A stretch of DNA of 64,000 nt from Vibrio maritimus (GTDB taxonomy: Bacteria > Pseudomonadota > Gammaproteobacteria > Enterobacterales > Vibrionaceae), in contig NZ_CP090438.1 in NCBI RefSeq assembly GCF_021441885.1, forward strand, positions 124,001 through 188,000, read 5' to 3'. Positions 8,431 to 17,627 of the stretch are shown piece by piece; the stretch's first letter is position 1, and every line of letters starts with the position of its first letter. Position numbers and translations under genes: made by a program. The notes beneath the pieces were generated by a model. The model saw only the letters and a program-made list of their open reading frames with translations, made no database searches and had not been told where the DNA came from.

Positions 8431-11400
8431 GTGAAAGACTTATTAAACTTTCTAAAAGCACAGCATAAGACCGAAGAATTTGATGCAATCAAAATCGGTC
8501 TATCTTCACCTGACATGATTCGTTCATGGTCTTTTGGTGAAGTTAAAAAACCAGAAACTATCAACTATCGTACGTTCAAGCCTGAGCGCGATGGTCTGTT
8601 CTGTGCGCGTATCTTTGGTCCAGTTAAAGACTACGAATGTCTTTGTGGCAAATATAAGCGTCTGAAGCACCGTGGTGTTATCTGTGAGAAGTGTGGTGTA
8701 GAAGTTACACAAACTAAAGTTCGTCGTGACCGCATGGGCCACATCGAGCTTGCGTCTCCAGTAGCTCACATCTGGTTCCTAAAATCGCTACCATCTCGTA
8801 TCGGTTTGCTAATGGACATCCCACTACGTGATATCGAGCGCGTTCTTTACTTCGAAATGTACGTAGTAACAGAGCCGGGTATGACGGATCTAGAAAAATC
8901 ACAGATGCTTACTGAAGAAGAGTATCTTGATCGTCTAGAAGAATGGGGTGATGAGTTCACTGCTAAGATGGGTGCAGAAGCGATCAAAGATCTGCTGTCT
9001 ACTATGGACATGCACGCTGAAGCAGAGATGATGCGCGAAGAGCTTGAGTCTACAAACTCAGAAACTAAGCGTAAGAAAATCACTAAGCGTCTGAAGCTAG
9101 TTGAAGCGTTTATTCAATCAGGTAACAACCCTGAGTGGATGATCCTAACTGTGCTTCCGGTACTTCCGCCAGATCTACGTCCTCTAGTACCACTAGATGG
9201 CGGCCGTTTCGCAACGTCTGATCTGAACGACCTATACCGTCGCGTAATCAACCGTAACAACCGTTTGAAGCGTCTTCTAGAGCTAGCGGCTCCGGACATC
9301 ATCGTACGTAACGAAAAGCGTATGCTGCAAGAGTCTGTTGATGCCCTTCTAGATAACGGTCGTCGCGGTCGTGCGATCACAGGTTCGAACAAGCGTCCTC
9401 TGAAATCTCTTGCTGATATGATCAAGGGTAAACAAGGTCGTTTCCGTCAGAACCTACTAGGTAAGCGTGTAGACTACTCTGGCCGTTCTGTAATCACAGT
9501 AGGTCCATACCTTCGTCTGCACCAGTGTGGTCTTCCTAAGAAGATGGCACTAGAGCTATTCAAACCATTTATCTACAGCAAGCTAGAAACTCGTGGCATG
9601 GCGACGACAATCAAAGCAGCTAAGAAAATGGTAGAGCGCGAAGAAGCGATCGTTTGGGATATCCTAGACGAAGTAATCCGCGAACACCCAGTACTATTGA
9701 ACCGTGCACCAACACTTCACCGTCTTGGTATCCAGGCGTTCGAACCAGTACTAATCGAAGGTAAAGCGATTCAGCTACACCCACTAGTGTGTGCGGCGTA
9801 CAACGCGGACTTCGATGGTGACCAAATGGCGGTTCACGTGCCTCTAACTCTAGAAGCACAGCTTGAAGCTCGTACTCTGATGATGTCGACAAACAACATT
9901 CTGTCGCCAGCATCAGGTGATCCGATCATCGTACCTTCTCAGGACGTTGTATTGGGTCTGTACTACATGACACGTGACAAGATCAACGTGAAAGGTGAAG
10001 GTATGTACCTTGCTGGCCCTGAAGAGGCTGAGAAGGCATACCGTACTAAGAGCGCAGAGCTACACGCTCGCGTAAAAGTACGTATCACTGAAACTGTCGT
10101 TGACGAAGACGGCAACAGCACAACTGAGACTAAGATGGTTGATACCACTATCGGTCGTGCAATGCTATGGCAAATCGTGCCAGCAGGTCTTCCATTCAGC
10201 TTGGTAAACCAAAAGCTAGGTAAGAAGCAAATCTCTAACCTACTGAACGAGGCTTACCGCAAGCTGGGTCTAAAAGACACTGTAATCTTCGCTGACCAAG
10301 TTATGTACGCTGGTTTTGCTTACGCAGCACTTTCAGGTGTATCTGTTGGTATCGATGACATGGTTGTACCTCAAGCGAAGTACGACGAGATCGAATCAGC
10401 AGAAGAAGAAGTTCGCGAAATCCAGGATCAGTTCCAATCTGGTCTTGTAACAGCGGGTGAGCGCTACAACAAAGTGATCGATATTTGGGCATCGACCAAC
10501 GATCGCGTAGCGAAAGCGATGATGGACAACCTATCATCTGAAACGGTTATCAACCGTGACGGTGAAGAAGAACAACAAGAGTCGTTCAACAGCATCTACA
10601 TGATGGCTGACTCGGGCGCTCGTGGTTCTGCAGCTCAGATTCGTCAGCTTGCTGGTATGCGTGGTCTAATGGCACGTCCAGATGGTTCAATCATCGAGAC
10701 GCCAATCACCGCGAACTTTAAAGAAGGTCTAAACGTACTTCAGTACTTTATCTCAACGCACGGTGCTCGTAAGGGTCTTGCGGATACAGCACTGAAAACA
10801 GCGAACTCGGGTTACCTAACTCGTCGTCTAGTAGACGTTGCTCAGGACGTAGTTGTTCACGAGCACGACTGTGGTACGCACGAAGGTATCCTAATGACTC
10901 CGCACATCGAAGGTGGTGACGTTAAAGTTGCACTTTCTGAACTTGCGCTGGGTCGTGTAGTTGCTGAAGACGTTCTTAAGCCAGGTACTGAAGAAGTTCT
11001 GATCCCACGTAATACTCTGATTGATGAGAAGTGGTGTCAGATCATGGAAGATAACTCTGTAGACAGCATGAAAGTGCGCTCAGTAGTTACCTGTGATGCA
11101 GACTTCGGTTGTTGTGCACAGTGTTACGGTCGTGACCTAGCACGTGGTCACCTAGTGAACCAAGGCGAAGCAGTGGGCGTTATCGCTGCTCAGTCTATCG
11201 GTGAGCCGGGTACACAGCTTACGATGCGTACGTTCCACATCGGTGGTGCGGCATCTACTGCAGCAGCAGAGAACAGCATCCAAGCTAAGAACACAGGTTC
11301 TGTGAAACTTCACAACGCTAAGTTTGTTATCAACAAAGATAAGAAACTGGTTATCACCTCTCGTGCGTCAGAAATGACGATCATCGATGAGTTCGGTCGT

Positions 11401-12633
11401 ACCAAAGAGAAGCACAAACTTCCTTACGGTTCACTACTGACTAAAGGTGACGGCGATGCAGTTCAAGCTGGTGAAACAGTAGCGAACTGGGAAGCGCACA
11501 CGCTTCCAATCATCACTGAAGTAGCAGGTCGCATCCAATTCGTAGACATGATCGATGGCGTAACTGTTTCTCGTCAAACAGATGACCTAACAGGTCTATC
11601 TTCAAGCGAAGTAACAGAAGCGGCAGCTCGCCCAGCAGCAGGTAAAGATATGCGTCCAGCAATCAAACTTGTTGATGAGCAAGGTAACGACGTAATGATC
11701 GCAGGCACTGAAATGCCAGCACTTTACTTCCTACCTGGTAAAGCGATCGTGAACATCGAAGATGGCGCAGAAGTAGGTGTGGGTGATACGCTAGCACGTA
11801 TTCCACAGAAATCTGGCGGTAACAAAGATATCACCGGTGGTCTACCTCGCGTTGCGGACCTATTCGAAGCTCGTAAGCCAAAAGAGCCAGCAATCCTTGC
11901 TGAGCACTCTGGTACCGTTTCATTCGGTAAAGAGACGAAAGGTAAGCGTCGTCTAATCATCACTCGTGATGGTGGCGATAACTACGAAGAGATGATTCCT
12001 AAGCATCGTCAGCTAAACGTGTTCGAAGGTGAGCGCGTAGAGCGTGGTGACGTAATCGCTGATGGTCCAGAAACTCCGCATGACATTCTACGTCTACGTG
12101 GTATTCACGCTGTGACTCAATACATCGCGAACGAAGTTCAAGAAGTATACCGTCTACAGGGTGTAAAGATTAACGATAAGCACATCGAGACTATCGTTCG
12201 TCAAATGCTACGTAAGTGTACTATCACTCATGCTGGTGACTCTGAGTTCCTACCAGGCGAGCAGGTTGAATACTCAAGCGTTAAGATCGCAAACCGTCAG
12301 CTAGAAGCTGAAGGCAAAGAACTTGTACGTTTCGAGCGTGACCTACTAGGTATCACTAAGGCATCGCTAGCAACAGAATCGTTCATCTCTGCAGCATCGT
12401 TCCAAGAAACGACGCGCGTACTAACAGAGGCAGCGGTATCTGGTAAGCGTGATGACCTACGTGGTCTGAAAGAGAACGTTATCGTGGGTCGTCTGATCCC
12501 AGCGGGTACTGGTTTTGCGTATCACCAAGACCGTCAAGCTAAGCGTGACGAAGCTCAAGAAGGTCCATCAGCTGAACAAGCGACGGACAACCTAGCTGCA
12601 CTACTAAACGCAGGTTTCTCTTCTGACGAGTAA
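8431..12633 (+). CDS. rpoC: DNA-directed RNA polymerase subunit beta'
   Basis: 1400 residues, close to the usual 1407. It starts with GTG 8431 behind a good ACAGGAG site. The N-terminal zinc site is C70, C72, C85 and C88. The catalytic magnesium loop NADFDGDQMAVHV lies near residues 458-470. The second zinc site uses the Cys in HDCGTHEG and the trio in CDADFGCCAQCYG. The trigger loop (near MRTFHIGGAAS) and the gammaproteobacterial insertion are present. It is the last gene of the block and is followed by a strong terminator. Confidence 0.98.
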   Translation: MKDLLNFLKAQHKTEEFDAIKIGLSSPDMIRSWSFGEVKKPETINYRTFKPERDGLFCARIFGPVKDYECLCGKYKRLKHRGVICEKCGVEVTQTKVRRDRMGHIELASPVAHIWFLKSLPSRIGLLMDIPLRDIERVLYFEMYVVTEPGMTDLEKSQMLTEEEYLDRLEEWGDEFTAKMGAEAIKDLLSTMDMHAEAEMMREELESTNSETKRKKITKRLKLVEAFIQSGNNPEWMILTVLPVLPPDLRPLVPLDGGRFATSDLNDLYRRVINRNNRLKRLLELAAPDIIVRNEKRMLQESVDALLDNGRRGRAITGSNKRPLKSLADMIKGKQGRFRQNLLGKRVDYSGRSVITVGPYLRLHQCGLPKKMALELFKPFIYSKLETRGMATTIKAAKKMVEREEAIVWDILDEVIREHPVLLNRAPTLHRLGIQAFEPVLIEGKAIQLHPLVCAAYNADFDGDQMAVHVPLTLEAQLEARTLMMSTNNILSPASGDPIIVPSQDVVLGLYYMTRDKINVKGEGMYLAGPEEAEKAYRTKSAELHARVKVRITETVVDEDGNSTTETKMVDTTIGRAMLWQIVPAGLPFSLVNQKLGKKQISNLLNEAYRKLGLKDTVIFADQVMYAGFAYAALSGVSVGIDDMVVPQAKYDEIESAEEEVREIQDQFQSGLVTAGERYNKVIDIWASTNDRVAKAMMDNLSSETVINRDGEEEQQESFNSIYMMADSGARGSAAQIRQLAGMRGLMARPDGSIIETPITANFKEGLNVLQYFISTHGARKGLADTALKTANSGYLTRRLVDVAQDVVVHEHDCGTHEGILMTPHIEGGDVKVALSELALGRVVAEDVLKPGTEEVLIPRNTLIDEKWCQIMEDNSVDSMKVRSVVTCDADFGCCAQCYGRDLARGHLVNQGEAVGVIAAQSIGEPGTQLTMRTFHIGGAASTAAAENSIQAKNTGSVKLHNAKFVINKDKKLVITSRASEMTIIDEFGRTKEKHKLPYGSLLTKGDGDAVQAGETVANWEAHTLPIITEVAGRIQFVDMIDGVTVSRQTDDLTGLSSSEVTEAAARPAAGKDMRPAIKLVDEQGNDVMIAGTEMPALYFLPGKAIVNIEDGAEVGVGDTLARIPQKSGGNKDITGGLPRVADLFEARKPKEPAILAEHSGTVSFGKETKGKRRLIITRDGGDNYEEMIPKHRQLNVFEGERVERGDVIADGPETPHDILRLRGIHAVTQYIANEVQEVYRLQGVKINDKHIETIVRQMLRKCTITHAGDSEFLPGEQVEYSSVKIANRQLEAEGKELVRFERDLLGITKASLATESFISAASFQETTRVLTEAAVSGKRDDLRGLKENVIVGRLIPAGTGFAYHQDRQAKRDEAQEGPSAEQATDNLAALLNAGFSSDE

Positions 12634-12650
12634 TCGCAGAGCGAAATGAC

Positions 12651-12676
12651 AAAAGGCGCCGAAAGGCGCCTTTTTT
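12651..12676 (+). terminator. Terminator after rpoC
   Basis: A perfect GGCGCC-GAAA-GGCGCC hairpin (GNRA-type loop) flanked by AAAA and TTTTTT, 18 bases after the rpoC stop. Confidence 0.95.
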
Positions 12677-12682
12677 GTGTCT

Positions 12683-12752
12683 GGAATCCTGAGATTTGGC
12701 AGGTGCGTTGAGTAGCCCCCTTGCCTGCGTCGGCGCGCGACAATTGGAGTGA
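12683..12752 (+). repeat. Truncated bipartite hairpin element
   Basis: A decayed copy of the 77-bp element: it keeps GGAATC from the end of the left hairpin, a linker ending TGCGTTGAGTAG, and a right hairpin of the long-loop type ending GGAGTGA. The left hairpin is missing. Confidence 0.5.
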
Positions 12753-12787
12753 TGGGATTGCTTAGTCTTGATGGCTCCATAGCGCAC

Positions 12788-12864
12788 GTCATTCCTGCGC
12801 AGGCAGGAATCTTCTTGAAGCTTGGTACACGCTTTGAGTAGACCCCTGCCTGCGCAGGGGTGAC
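12788..12864 (+). repeat. 77-bp bipartite hairpin element, full copy
   Basis: GTC, hairpin ATTCCTGC-gcag-GCAGGAAT, a 31-base linker containing CTTGGTACACGCTTTGAGTAG-like sequence, hairpin ACCCCTGC-ctgc-GCAGGGGT, GAC. It lies between the convergent 3' ends of rpoC and rsd. Confidence 0.85.
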
Positions 12865-12974
12865 GGTCATTTTGAGTGTGGCTATTTTTAGTATGCAAAT
12901 GCTAGCATTTTTAGGCGCGTAGTCGCTATTTGGGGCATAACGATTTATTTAGACGTGATTGCTCCACAACGTAT

Positions 12975-13064
12975 GTCATTCCTGCGTAGGCAGGAATCTT
13001 CTAGAGGCTTGGTGCACGCTTTGAGTAACCCCTTCCTGCGCAGGAGCGCGGCTAGTGGAGTGAC
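12975..13064 (+). repeat. Bipartite hairpin element with long-loop right half
   Basis: The left hairpin is ATTCCTGC-gtag-GCAGGAAT. The right half is expanded by GCGCGGCTAGTGGAG before the closing GTGAC, the reverse complement of the expansion seen in the left halves at 31,511 and 33,479. ORFs across this stretch are artefacts of the repeat. Confidence 0.7.
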
Positions 13065-13105
13065 GGTAATTCTGGATTCAGAAATGCTAACTATTGCACT
13101 ATTGC

Positions 13106-13594
13106 TTACGCACCTGGCGGAATCGCCAAACTATCCGCGATCAACTGAATCAGCTTATCTTCCACTTCAAAGCGCAGCTCAAGTATCTCACCAACTTTAG
13201 ACATATCGTCCTCGAAACCCGGAAGCTCATCTTCAAATGATACTTGTACATATTTGTCGTTGAACTCAAGTAATGGGTCTGTGGTGAGAACGATCTTAGC
13301 GTAGGTCGCATCGATATCATCGTTGGTCTTAAAGCCAGTCGCCTTCCACTTATCCATCACCATGTCGTAGATCTTAAAGTGGCCTTCAGAGATGTAGTCG
13401 ACGAGATGATCACAAAAGGAGCTGATTTCTTTCGCAGAGGGAAGCTCAACCACGTTAGATTGGGCTTGAGCGGGTTGAAGGGAACCGAGCTTACAGTATT
13501 CAACAATAAGCGCTTGTCTTGTTTCTAGCCAGTGGTCGATGACTTCGCTAGAGCCACCCCATTGTTCTTGTACTTGTTTGAATTTATTTAACAT
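13106..13594 (-). CDS. rsd: Rsd, anti-sigma-70 regulator
   Basis: 162 residues, all-helical, similar in length and pattern to E. coli Rsd (MLNKF start; IDHWLETRQALIVEYCKL; HLVDYISEGHFKIYDMV; C-terminal FEVEDKLIQLIAD). Rsd binds domain 4 of sigma-70 and shifts polymerase toward alternative sigmas in stationary phase. The second of two near ATGs (13594) is chosen because GAGG lies 8 bases upstream of it but only 2 from the first. It converges on rpoC across the repeats and is divergent from nudC. Confidence 0.9.
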   Translation of the reverse strand: MLNKFKQVQEQWGGSSEVIDHWLETRQALIVEYCKLGSLQPAQAQSNVVELPSAKEISSFCDHLVDYISEGHFKIYDMVMDKWKATGFKTNDDIDATYAKIVLTTDPLLEFNDKYVQVSFEDELPGFEDDMSKVGEILELRFEVEDKLIQLIADSLAIPPGA

Positions 13595-13761
13595 GACCAT
13601 GTCCTCATGATCGGCACTGCAATTGGCAGCTGCACGCTTTGTAACGACAAAGAGTAAAAGAGAATTCGTTTCTCATTCACCAGAATTAGAATTTCGAGTT
13701 TTCTAGCTGGTATGAATTTAGATTGCCAGTAAAATGGACGAACTGCAAGTGAAGAGGATTC

Positions 13762-14547
13762 ATGATGTTAAAAAAAAGTGAAAAGGTCATTCGCCAGGCT
13801 TATTGGTGTGTGGTGTCAGGGAATGAACTTTGGCTTGCAGACGGTGATGTGCCGCTTGGTTCGGCAGAGCAGTTTTCACTGCCTGCTCATCAGGCAATAA
13901 AAGTAGGGGCGTTTGAAGGTAAGCCCGTGATGTGGCTTAACGATGCCGACCTAGAAGGAGAGCGAGAGCTAACCTCACTGCGCGAATTGCTTCATCTCCC
14001 AGAGACGCTGTTCCATCAAATCTCCAAAGCAATTCAATATGGCTATATGAGCCAGTCTATGCGTTTTTGTCCTCAATGCGGAGGTCGCAATCACCTCAAC
14101 CACAATCAGCTCGCTATGCAGTGCCAAGACTGCCGAACGCTGCATTATCCACGTATCTTTCCCTGCATTATCGTCGCCGTGCGCAAAGGGCAAGATATCT
14201 TGCTGGCACAGCATAATCGCCATGCAGGCGGCATGTACACGGTTATCGCCGGGTTCCTAGAAGTGGGGGAAACACTAGAAACTTGCGTTGCCCGTGAGGT
14301 GGAAGAGGAGACAGGCATCAAGGTTGCCAATATTCGTTATTTTGGCAGTCAGCCATGGGCATTTCCTTCGAGCATGATGATGGCGTTTCTAGCTGACTAT
14401 GAGAGTGGGGATATCAAACCAGACTACAGTGAGCTCAAAGACGCACAGTGGTTTAATACTAATGAGCTTCCCTTGGTCGCGCCTGAAGGAACTATTGCCA
14501 GATCGCTTATTCATGCGACCGTCGAGGCGGCTGCGGCAGAAAAATGA
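13762..14547 (+). CDS. nudC: NADH pyrophosphatase / NAD-capped RNA hydrolase NudC
   Basis: 261 residues. It hydrolyses NAD(H) to NMN(H) plus AMP and removes NAD caps from RNA. The zinc ribbon uses C103, C106, C121 and C124 (CPQC, CQDC). The Nudix box begins GFLEVGETLETC (from residue 164) and ends REVEEETG. The NADH-specific motif SQPW-FP is present as SQPWAFPSS (196-204). Two ATGs are adjacent (13762 and 13765); the second has the better spacing to GAGG. It is upstream of hemE, a common neighbour. Confidence 0.95.
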   Translation: MMLKKSEKVIRQAYWCVVSGNELWLADGDVPLGSAEQFSLPAHQAIKVGAFEGKPVMWLNDADLEGERELTSLRELLHLPETLFHQISKAIQYGYMSQSMRFCPQCGGRNHLNHNQLAMQCQDCRTLHYPRIFPCIIVAVRKGQDILLAQHNRHAGGMYTVIAGFLEVGETLETCVAREVEEETGIKVANIRYFGSQPWAFPSSMMMAFLADYESGDIKPDYSELKDAQWFNTNELPLVAPEGTIARSLIHATVEAAAAEK

Positions 14548-14548
14548 C

Positions 14549-14574
14549 AAAAAAAACCCTCCGCGTGCGGAGGG
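14549..14574 (-). terminator. Minus-strand intrinsic terminator next to nudC
   Basis: CCCTCCGC-gt-GCGGAGGG (14557-14574). The T tract, eight bases, is on the minus strand (A run 14549-14556), while the plus strand continues GGTAAG. The terminator therefore serves leftward transcripts, although no minus-strand gene lies to its right. Confidence 0.7.
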
Positions 14575-14855
14575 GGTAAGTAAGATGTCGTTATGAGATG
14601 CTGAGTCTAGAGACTCAGTAGTATTATTGTAATTTTCGCTAGCAAACAAACTTTTAACATTCCTTTTGGTCCTTGGCAAACTCACCTCAAAACTGCGTAT
14701 TGATAATATGATCTGCTTTGCAAAGTGACTCTTTTTTGAGCGGTGGCGCAGCACAGGCGATGACCCTCAAATTTTGGTAAAAGAATTGTTATCTAAGGCT
14801 GCCAACCATGAATGAATAGCGGTAAACTAACGCCTTTCGAATTGGAGAAAAAAGA
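14575..14855. other. nudC-hemE intergenic region, possible minus-strand small RNA
   Basis: No convincing ORF. It contains an 18-base palindrome CTGAGTCT-AG-AGACTCAG (14601-14618) just upstream, in the leftward sense, of the minus-strand terminator. A short unannotated RNA could run from about 14,640 down to 14,549. The hemE promoter must lie in the right half; no strong consensus was found. Confidence 0.3.
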
Positions 14856-15923
14856 ATGACGGAATTAAAGAACGATCGCTATCTTCGAGCGTTGTTAAAG
14901 CAACCTGTAGACTACACACCAGTATGGATGATGCGCCAAGCGGGCCGTTACCTTCCAGAATACCGTGAGACTCGCTCAGTAGCGGGTGATTTCATGTCAC
15001 TGTGTAAGAATGCAGAGCTAGCGTCTGAGGTGACTCTTCAGCCGCTACGCCGTTTCCCACTGGATGCCGCCATTCTATTTTCTGACATCTTGACGATTCC
15101 TGATGCAATGGGCCTAGGTTTGTACTTTGAAGCGGGTGAAGGTCCTAAGTTTGAGCGTCCAATTACCTGCAAAGCAGATGTCGACAAGATTGGTATACCA
15201 GATCCAGAAGGCGAGCTAAAGTACGTAATGAACGCCGTCCGTCAGATCCGTAAAGACTTGAATGGTGATGTTCCGCTGATTGGTTTCTCTGGTAGCCCGT
15301 GGACTTTGGCTACTTACATGGTTGAAGGTGGCAGCTCGAAAGCCTTCACTAAAATCAAGAAGATGATGTACGCAGAGCCACAAATCCTGCATGCACTTCT
15401 TGATAAGCTAGCAGACAGTGTTATCGAATATCTAAATGCTCAGATCAAAGCAGGTGCTCAGTCTGTAATGGTATTTGATACTTGGGGTGGCGTCTTAACA
15501 CCTCGCGATTACAACCTGTTCTCACTTCAGTACATGCATAAGATTGTCGATGGCCTTATCCGTGAAAATGAAGGTCGCCGCGTTCCAGTGACCTTGTTCA
15601 CTAAGAACGGCGGTATGTGGCTAGAGCAAATCGCTGCAACAGGTTGTGATGCGGTCGGTTTAGACTGGACCATCAACATTGCCGATGCGAAAGCTCGCGT
15701 AGGCGATAAAGTGGCACTTCAGGGTAACATGGATCCATCTATGCTTTACGCTCAACCTGAGCGTATTCGTGAAGAAGTGGCGACCATCCTGGAAGGCTTT
15801 GGCGACGGTGGTACAGGTCATGTATTCAACCTAGGTCACGGCATCCACTTGGATGTACCACCAGAGAATGCTGGTGTGTTTGTAGAGGCCGTTCACGAGC
15901 TATCTAAGCCATACCACAAGTAA
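14856..15923 (+). CDS. hemE: Uroporphyrinogen decarboxylase
   Basis: 355 residues. It removes four carboxylates from uroporphyrinogen III to give coproporphyrinogen III in haem synthesis. The N-terminal substrate-binding signature PVWMMRQAGRYLPEYR is at about residues 22-37, with the second signature GFSGSPWTLATYMVEGG near 145-161; the family active-site aspartate is in LFSDILTIPDAMG. GGAGAAAAAAG precedes the ATG. It has its own terminator. Confidence 0.97.
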   Translation: MTELKNDRYLRALLKQPVDYTPVWMMRQAGRYLPEYRETRSVAGDFMSLCKNAELASEVTLQPLRRFPLDAAILFSDILTIPDAMGLGLYFEAGEGPKFERPITCKADVDKIGIPDPEGELKYVMNAVRQIRKDLNGDVPLIGFSGSPWTLATYMVEGGSSKAFTKIKKMMYAEPQILHALLDKLADSVIEYLNAQIKAGAQSVMVFDTWGGVLTPRDYNLFSLQYMHKIVDGLIRENEGRRVPVTLFTKNGGMWLEQIAATGCDAVGLDWTINIADAKARVGDKVALQGNMDPSMLYAQPERIREEVATILEGFGDGGTGHVFNLGHGIHLDVPPENAGVFVEAVHELSKPYHK

Positions 15924-15956
15924 TCCATTTCTAATTACTGTCGTCTAAATATTGAG

Positions 15957-15993
15957 ATGCCGTTATTTCCCAAAAGGGAGTAACGGCATTTTT
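15957..15993 (+). terminator. Terminator after hemE
   Basis: ATGCCGTTA (15957-15965) pairs with TAACGGCAT (15981-15989), with an inner TTCCC/GGGAG extension, followed by TTTTT. Confidence 0.9.
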
Positions 15994-16043
15994 GTCTCAC
16001 TTTGACTACGCTTTAACTAGGTCTTGTGTTGTGAGGCAACCCT

Positions 16044-16574
16044 ATGTTTAAAGTGCTTGTTCCCTTTCTAGCTTCGCTGCTGTTTCTCACCGGTTGTGCC
16101 TCAGACGTCGCAACCGACTACAACTCTAGCGTCAACTTCGCTGCGTTCAACACGTATCAATACCAAGAAAACGCTGAGGTGCCAGTTAGCCTAGATGGTG
16201 CCCGCATCAAACAAGCCGTTGATAACGAGCTCAATGTTCGAGGTTTTTCTATGGTGGAACAGGGGGCCGACTTGGTCGTGCGCTATGACATCCTTGAGGG
16301 CACAGAATTAAGAGCTGATGGCCCTAGCTTTGGATTTGGTATCGGCACGGGTGGGTACAACAGCGGCTATGGTGTGGGCGTCCGTACCCCAACACGAGTG
16401 AAGGAGAAAAAATTTGGTAAGTTGGCGGTCGAGCTTGTTGACCCAAAAACCAATGACGTGGTGTGGCGCTCAGTCTCACAGCGTCAGCTAACCGAGACCA
16501 TGGAGCCGGCCGACAGAGATGTATTTGTACAGGAGCAGGTTCATAAGATGTTTGAGGAGTATCCTGCAAACTAG
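16044..16574 (+). CDS. DUF4136 family lipoprotein
   Basis: 176 residues. A lipoprotein signal peptide ends in lipobox LTGC with C18 as the lipidated residue; serine and aspartate residues soon follow. The body has the DUF4136 pattern: YNSSVNFAAFNTYQYQ, ADLVVRYDILEG, a glycine-rich GFGIGTGGYNSGYGVG segment, and LAVELVDPKTNDVVWRS. The molecular function of this family is not established. It is probably outer-membrane attached. It follows the hemE terminator, so it is likely monocistronic. Confidence 0.85.
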   Translation: MFKVLVPFLASLLFLTGCASDVATDYNSSVNFAAFNTYQYQENAEVPVSLDGARIKQAVDNELNVRGFSMVEQGADLVVRYDILEGTELRADGPSFGFGIGTGGYNSGYGVGVRTPTRVKEKKFGKLAVELVDPKTNDVVWRSVSQRQLTETMEPADRDVFVQEQVHKMFEEYPAN

Positions 16575-16595
16575 CTGTATCCGTTTAGGTCATAG

Positions 16596-16624
16596 AGCTT
16601 TTGGATCATGGTGATCCAAAAGCT
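16596..16624. terminator. Hairpin between convergent genes
   Basis: A 13-bp perfect stem AGCTTTTGGATCA / TGATCCAAAAGCT with a 3-base loop, between the DUF4136 gene and the convergent dehydrogenase. The T-rich segments are inside the stem, so its strength as an intrinsic terminator is uncertain. Confidence 0.55.
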
Positions 16625-16635
16625 TAAATACCACC

Positions 16636-17562
16636 CTAATACCCACGCTCAAAATCAATCAAATTCTGCAGCTGAAACCCATCACGCCAACGCAGATAAT
16701 TCTCAGCAAATATCTCGACCACCTGCTCAGGAAAACTTATTGCCGCTATATGAGGCGTCACCGTTACGTTTGGATTACTCCAGTAAGGGCACTCTTGCGA
16801 GATAGGCTCATCAATAAACACATCCAAAAACGCATGCACCAGGTTGCCGCGCTCCAAGGCGTTAAGCAGAGCGTTGCCATCCACCGTTTGACCGCGGCCA
16901 ACATTAAAAAACAGCGCATGGCGACAAGCCGCAAATAGGCGCTCATCGAAAAGGCCGTCAGTAGATGGCGTATTAGGGAGCGTGTTGACGATGATATTCG
17001 CACTTTCAAGCGCTTTGCCCGCCTCATTGATATGGTAGGTCTCTGCAAAGGCACTTTGTCTTGGTGGGATTCCGGTGCGATTAATGCCTACAGGGATTAT
17101 CCCCAGGGCTTTGACGGTATTGGCAAGATGGCTACCAATCGCGCCGGTACCAAAAATGACCATGCGTTTGCCGATCATCGATTGATAAGTGTGAGGCTGC
17201 CAATCACGTTTTTGTTGCTGCTGCTTGTAAAGGTCGAAATGTCGGAAATAGCCAATCGAGTAACCCAGTACATACTCACTAATCTGCTGACCAAAAATAC
17301 CTTTCACATTAGTAAGCTTGTAATCCTTACGAAGTGACTCGCCAAGCAGTGCATCGATACCCGCATACGTTGACTGAACCCACTCTAACTCCTTAGCGTC
17401 ACCCAGTTGTAGTGCCAGTTTTGGTGGTGCCGCTAGCAAGATGGTTGCACCATCGATCTCGGTGGTGATCTCGAGATCTGGCAACTGTTTGGTTTCAAGG
17501 AGCTTTAGGTAGTGGTCATTGTTGTCCGTCACAAGTGCTAAGCGATGCTTTTGCGTCGTCAT
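16636..17562 (-). CDS. D-2-hydroxyacid dehydrogenase (GhrA-like)
   Basis: 308 residues. NAD(P)-dependent reduction of a 2-oxo acid such as glyoxylate or hydroxypyruvate is the likely reaction; the true substrate cannot be read from the sequence. The Rossmann motif GTGAIG spans 138-143. Catalytic residues of the family fit R223 (FFNVGRG), E252 (DVFIDEP) and H271 (TPHIAAIS). The canonical EPL-P after the glutamate is EPISQECPYW, as in the GhrA group. It is divergent from yjaG with only 65 bases between starts. Confidence 0.85.
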   Translation of the reverse strand: MTTQKHRLALVTDNNDHYLKLLETKQLPDLEITTEIDGATILLAAPPKLALQLGDAKELEWVQSTYAGIDALLGESLRKDYKLTNVKGIFGQQISEYVLGYSIGYFRHFDLYKQQQQKRDWQPHTYQSMIGKRMVIFGTGAIGSHLANTVKALGIIPVGINRTGIPPRQSAFAETYHINEAGKALESANIIVNTLPNTPSTDGLFDERLFAACRHALFFNVGRGQTVDGNALLNALERGNLVHAFLDVFIDEPISQECPYWSNPNVTVTPHIAAISFPEQVVEIFAENYLRWRDGFQLQNLIDFERGY

Positions 17563-17627
17563 TTCTGGCTATTCCCTATCCGTTTGGTTACACTTCCGCT
17601 GTCTACATTCACTACGGCAGAGCGACC

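Noticed and set aside
14389..14754. 121-codon minus-strand ORF across the nudC end
   Set aside because: Antisense shadow of nudC running through an intrinsic terminator; no ribosome site or family likeness.
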